DNA from: a bacterium
GTDB lineage: Bacteria > Tectomicrobia > Entotheonellia > Entotheonellales > Entotheonellaceae
Direction: 5' to 3'
Assembly: GCA_027294925.1 (NCBI GenBank)
Contig: JAPULM010000479.1
Location: 1-7,391 of the forward strand
Length of the DNA stretch: 7,391 bases
The position numbers and the translations under genes are program-made. The notes beneath the pieces are model-generated. The model did no database searches and was not told the DNA's origin. It saw nothing but the letters and a program-made list of their open reading frames with translations. Shown piece after piece: positions 5,606 through 7,391 of the stretch (its first letter is position 1; each line of letters opens with the position of its first letter).

Positions 5606-6490
5606 CTACCCGTTGCGAGATTGCGACTTCGGGCCGAAGGGTTCCGGCCTGAAGGGGTCATCGCGCTCTTTGAGGAAAGCACGCATACCACCCTGCTTCT
5701 GCGCCTCCTGAAGATGCCGCTTGAAATCCTCACGCTGTGACGTGTGCACCTGCGCCGACAACTCTTCGTTGAGAGCAAGGGCATTGCCTAGCCCCATCAT
5801 CTGCAGCCCTTTAGTGGCTACCTGGAGATTGATTTTCACCGTTTCCGGCGACACCTTTGCAATGCGCTCGACAATGTCAAAGCAGTAGTCGATGAGTTCG
5901 TCCTTTGGCACAATGTCATTGAGAATACCAATGCGCAGTGCCTCTTGAGCGTCGATGTGATCACCGGTTAGACCGTAACGCAGGGCATGCTTGTAACCTG
6001 CTTTAAGGGTCCAGAAAAAGCTGGTGTTGGAAATCATCCGCACCTCGGGCTGGGCAAAAACCGCGTCTTCAGACGCATAGGTCATGTGGCATGCCAGGGC
6101 GTACCATGAACCGCCGCCAATACACCACCCATTGACCGCCGCAATTACCGGTTTGCTGAGTTCCCAAACCTGTAAAAGTTTTCTTCCCGACACGCGTGAC
6201 CGGTCACGCCAGTTATCAAGCGCCTCGGCAACGCTCTGACCCTCCGGCAGGCCGGCGGGCCACACCGTATCCGGTCGCTCGCCGCCGATGTCATAGCCGG
6301 AAGAAAAGGCACGCCCCATACCGGTCAGAACAATAGCGCGAACCTCCGGGTCGCGCTCCGCTGCGCTGAGGGCTTCAGAAAGCTCGTCTTCCATCTGACG
6401 GCTGATCGCATTCAACATCTCCGGCCGATTCAACGCAATGCGTACACCGCTGCGCTGCTTATCATACAAAATGGTATCGTAAGTCGACAT
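5606..6490 (-). CDS. Enoyl-CoA hydratase/isomerase (crotonase) family protein
   Basis: This 294-residue crotonase-fold protein acts on acyl-CoA thioesters. The two oxyanion-hole segments are visible: RAFSSGYDIGG (about 60-70) and NGWCIGGGSWYALAC (120-134). Aligned with rat mitochondrial enoyl-CoA hydratase, the second catalytic Glu is kept (E149 in QPEV), but the first, normally in GGGCEL, is Trp (W129). Isomerases of the family use only the Glu equivalent to E149, so isomerase, hydrolase, lyase or another thioester chemistry is as likely as hydration. The C-terminal LTGDHIDAQEALRIGILNDIV is typical of the fold; the tail beyond 285 is charged and Pro-rich. The ATG at 6490 is chosen over the in-frame one at 6526 because AGGAG lies 6 bases before it and family members begin near this point. 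It converges on the CoA-transferase gene with an 18-base gap that leaves no room for a terminator. Confidence 0.88.
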   Translation of the reverse strand: MSTYDTILYDKQRSGVRIALNRPEMLNAISRQMEDELSEALSAAERDPEVRAIVLTGMGRAFSSGYDIGGERPDTVWPAGLPEGQSVAEALDNWRDRSRVSGRKLLQVWELSKPVIAAVNGWCIGGGSWYALACHMTYASEDAVFAQPEVRMISNTSFFWTLKAGYKHALRYGLTGDHIDAQEALRIGILNDIVPKDELIDYCFDIVERIAKVSPETVKINLQVATKGLQMMGLGNALALNEELSAQVHTSQREDFKRHLQEAQKQGGMRAFLKERDDPFRPEPFGPKSQSRNG

Positions 6491-6496
6491 CCGGCT

Positions 6497-6501
6497 CTCC
6501 T
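6497..6501 (-). promoter_or_regulatory. Shine-Dalgarno site deciding the crotonase-family start
   Basis: The minus strand reads AGGAG within a longer GAGAGGAGAG run, with 6 bases to the ATG at 6490. The 12-codon upstream extension beginning at 6526 would place this site inside the coding region, so it is rejected. Confidence 0.7.
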
Positions 6502-6551
6502 CTCTTATCGTAAGCCTCTCACCCACCCCTGGTCATCAGAAAAAACGTTGC

Positions 6552-6574
6552 GGGGACAGATTTAATCTGTCCCC
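6552..6574. repeat. Perfect palindrome with 11-bp arms and a single central base
   Basis: GGGGACAGATT (6552-6562) and AATCTGTCCCC (6564-6574) are exact reverse complements around one T. It lies in the divergent intergenic region, 62 bases before the crotonase-family start. On the minus strand a T6 run follows after the bases GCAACG, which is too far for a classical intrinsic terminator, and in that position it would block entry into the gene rather than end it. The GGGGACAGAT…ATCTGTCCCC form recalls REP-type palindromes mobilised by REP-associated tyrosine transposases. That similarity is from memory and unchecked. A protein operator is the main alternative. Confidence 0.65.
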
Positions 6575-6650
6575 ATCCAGATGGTTACGGATCGCGTCTA
6601 GGTGAACCCGGTAGCTGCGCCTATCACATTGCTTCTGTAGCATCCCAAAA

Positions 6651-6678
6651 TTGTTCTACACATTCTATCGCTTATACA
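6651..6678 (+). promoter_or_regulatory. Candidate promoter for the threonine aldolase gene
   Basis: TTGTTC (6651-6656) and TATACA (6673-6678) are separated by 16 bases in an AT-rich patch of the divergent region. The -35 match is only 3 of 6. The predicted leader is about 70 bases. Placement is sensible but the consensus evidence is weak. Confidence 0.3.
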
Positions 6679-6695
6679 TGTAAGATGGAAATGGA

Positions 6696-6732
6696 AACGC
6701 CATCGTTTTCTCTTAAAGGATGCAACGCCATC
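6696..6732 (+). repeat. 9-base direct repeat in the threonine aldolase leader
   Basis: AACGCCATC occurs at 6696-6704 and 6724-6732, 28 bases apart. The upstream GATGG (6684-6688) can pair with the CCATC of either copy, giving two alternative 5-bp hairpins, the first followed by GTTTTCTCTT. This may be a regulatory leader or chance. Confidence 0.2.
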
Positions 6733-6739
6733 AATGCGC

Positions 6740-6744
6740 AGGAG
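6740..6744 (+). promoter_or_regulatory. Ribosome binding site of the threonine aldolase gene
   Basis: AGGAG lies 10 bases before the ATG at 6755, slightly farther than usual. No other in-frame start fits, and the protein from this ATG begins exactly where family members begin (MIDLYSDTVTRPT). Confidence 0.5.
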
Positions 6745-6754
6745 ACATTGAAGC

Positions 6755-7391
6755 ATGATCGATTTATATAGCGATACAGTAACCCGTCCAACGCCGGAGA
6801 TGCTGCAGGCCATGGTTGAGGCGGAGGTGGGTGATGAACAGCGTGACGAAGATCCAACCACCAATGCCTTACAAACCCAGATTGCGGCACTGCTAGGCAA
6901 AGAGGCGAGCATCTTCCTACCCTCGGCAACCATGGCCAACGCGATTGCCTGTCGCCTGCACACCGGGCCGGGTGAGGCCGTAATTTGCGATGCACGCTGC
7001 CACATCCTAAACTCGGAAACCGGCGGGCTGGCGGTGCACGCCGGGATCGTCCCGCGTATCGTACATGGCCAGCGCGGTTGTTTTACACCGGAACATGTCG
7101 AAGAACAATTGACCCTCGCCGGACATAATCGCCCCATTACCACTTTGCTGGCCTGCGAGCAGACCAACAACGCGTCGGGCGGCACCATTTGGTCCCTGGA
7201 GCAATTGCAGGCGGTCTGCAAGACGGCGCACGACAACGGGTTAAAAACCCATCTCGACGGCGCTCGTTTGTTCAACGCGGCAGTGGCAAGCGACATCTCG
7301 GTGTCGGATTATGCCGCACCATTTGACACCGTGATGCTATGTCTTAGCAAAGGGCTGGGTTGTCCGATTGGCGCCATGCTTGCCGGCAGTG
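6755..7391 (+). CDS. ltaE: Low-specificity L-threonine aldolase-type PLP enzyme, partial (C-terminus outside the window)
   Basis: The frame runs open to the right edge, giving the first 212 or so residues of a fold-type I PLP enzyme usually about 340 long. It starts with the family signature DLYSDTVTRPTPEML and continues with GDEQRDEDPTTNALQ. H83 (in CHIL), D168 and R171 (HLDGARLFNA) and K199 (CLSKGLGCPIG) fall at the positions I recall for Thermotoga maritima threonine aldolase: ring-stacking His, PLP-nitrogen Asp, substrate or phosphate-side Arg and Schiff-base Lys. The family cleaves L-threonine or L-allo-threonine to glycine and acetaldehyde in the cytosol. Related beta-eliminating lyases share these motifs, so the exact substrate is less sure. 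It is transcribed away from the crotonase-family gene across a 264-base region and need not belong to the same pathway. Confidence 0.88.
   Translation, partial: MIDLYSDTVTRPTPEMLQAMVEAEVGDEQRDEDPTTNALQTQIAALLGKEASIFLPSATMANAIACRLHTGPGEAVICDARCHILNSETGGLAVHAGIVPRIVHGQRGCFTPEHVEEQLTLAGHNRPITTLLACEQTNNASGGTIWSLEQLQAVCKTAHDNGLKTHLDGARLFNAAVASDISVSDYAAPFDTVMLCLSKGLGCPIGAMLAGS

Noticed and set aside
6491..6526. Longer N-terminus of the crotonase-family protein starting at 6526
   Set aside because: The extra 12 residues are not family-like and would cover the strong AGGAG site that serves the ATG at 6490.
1..7391. tRNA or rRNA genes
   Set aside because: Reading the intergenic segments on both strands showed no cloverleaf with a GTTCGA-type T-loop and no rRNA-like sequence.

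Overview
The window is bacterial DNA of moderate to high GC. Intergenic spaces are mostly short, and purine-rich Shine-Dalgarno sites precede the genes. Gene content (CaiB/BaiF CoA-transferase, MmgE/PrpD, enoyl-CoA hydratase, amidase, threonine aldolase) fits a heterotroph with broad acyl-CoA catabolism, such as a proteobacterium or an uncultured relative. No ribosomal or other taxonomic marker is present, so I do not name a taxon.

Layout. (1) Positions 2-526 hold the middle to late part of an amidase-signature enzyme. It enters from the left edge and stops before the family's usual C-terminal segment, so it looks truncated. (2) Positions 666-1085, minus strand, encode a stand-alone cyclic-nucleotide-binding-type domain protein of 139 residues with an altered phosphate-binding cassette. 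A doubtful 27-residue ORF overlaps its end. (3) Positions 1086-1720 form a 635-base stretch with no credible gene. From 1279 onward it is packed with perfect inverted repeats, two sets of which are three-armed and can form mutually exclusive hairpins. This is the least explained part of the window. (4) Positions 1721-3103 (MmgE/PrpD family) and 3209-5587 (a double-length type III CoA-transferase) lie on the plus strand 105 bases apart and probably form a transcription unit. (5) Positions 5606-6490, minus strand, encode an enoyl-CoA hydratase/isomerase family protein that converges on the CoA-transferase with an 18-base gap. (6) Positions 6491-6754 are a divergent intergenic region with a perfect 11-bp-arm palindrome. 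(7) From 6755 to the right edge is a low-specificity L-threonine aldolase-type PLP enzyme, cut by the window.

How the genes may work together (inference). The CoA-transferase would move CoA onto a carboxylic acid. The crotonase-fold enzyme would act on the acyl-CoA, and the MmgE/PrpD protein would dehydrate, decarboxylate or epimerise a related carboxylate. The substrate cannot be read from the sequence. All three proteins differ from their families at catalytic positions: the first CoA-transferase half has Gln where the catalytic Asp is expected, the crotonase has Trp in place of the first catalytic Glu, and the MmgE/PrpD protein lacks the usual Lys and FDD residues. This suggests specialised chemistry rather than textbook beta-oxidation or the methylcitrate cycle.

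I found no tRNA, rRNA, CRISPR array, transposase or phage gene. The best candidates for something undescribed are the hairpin-dense region at 1279-1695 and the asymmetric fused CoA-transferase.
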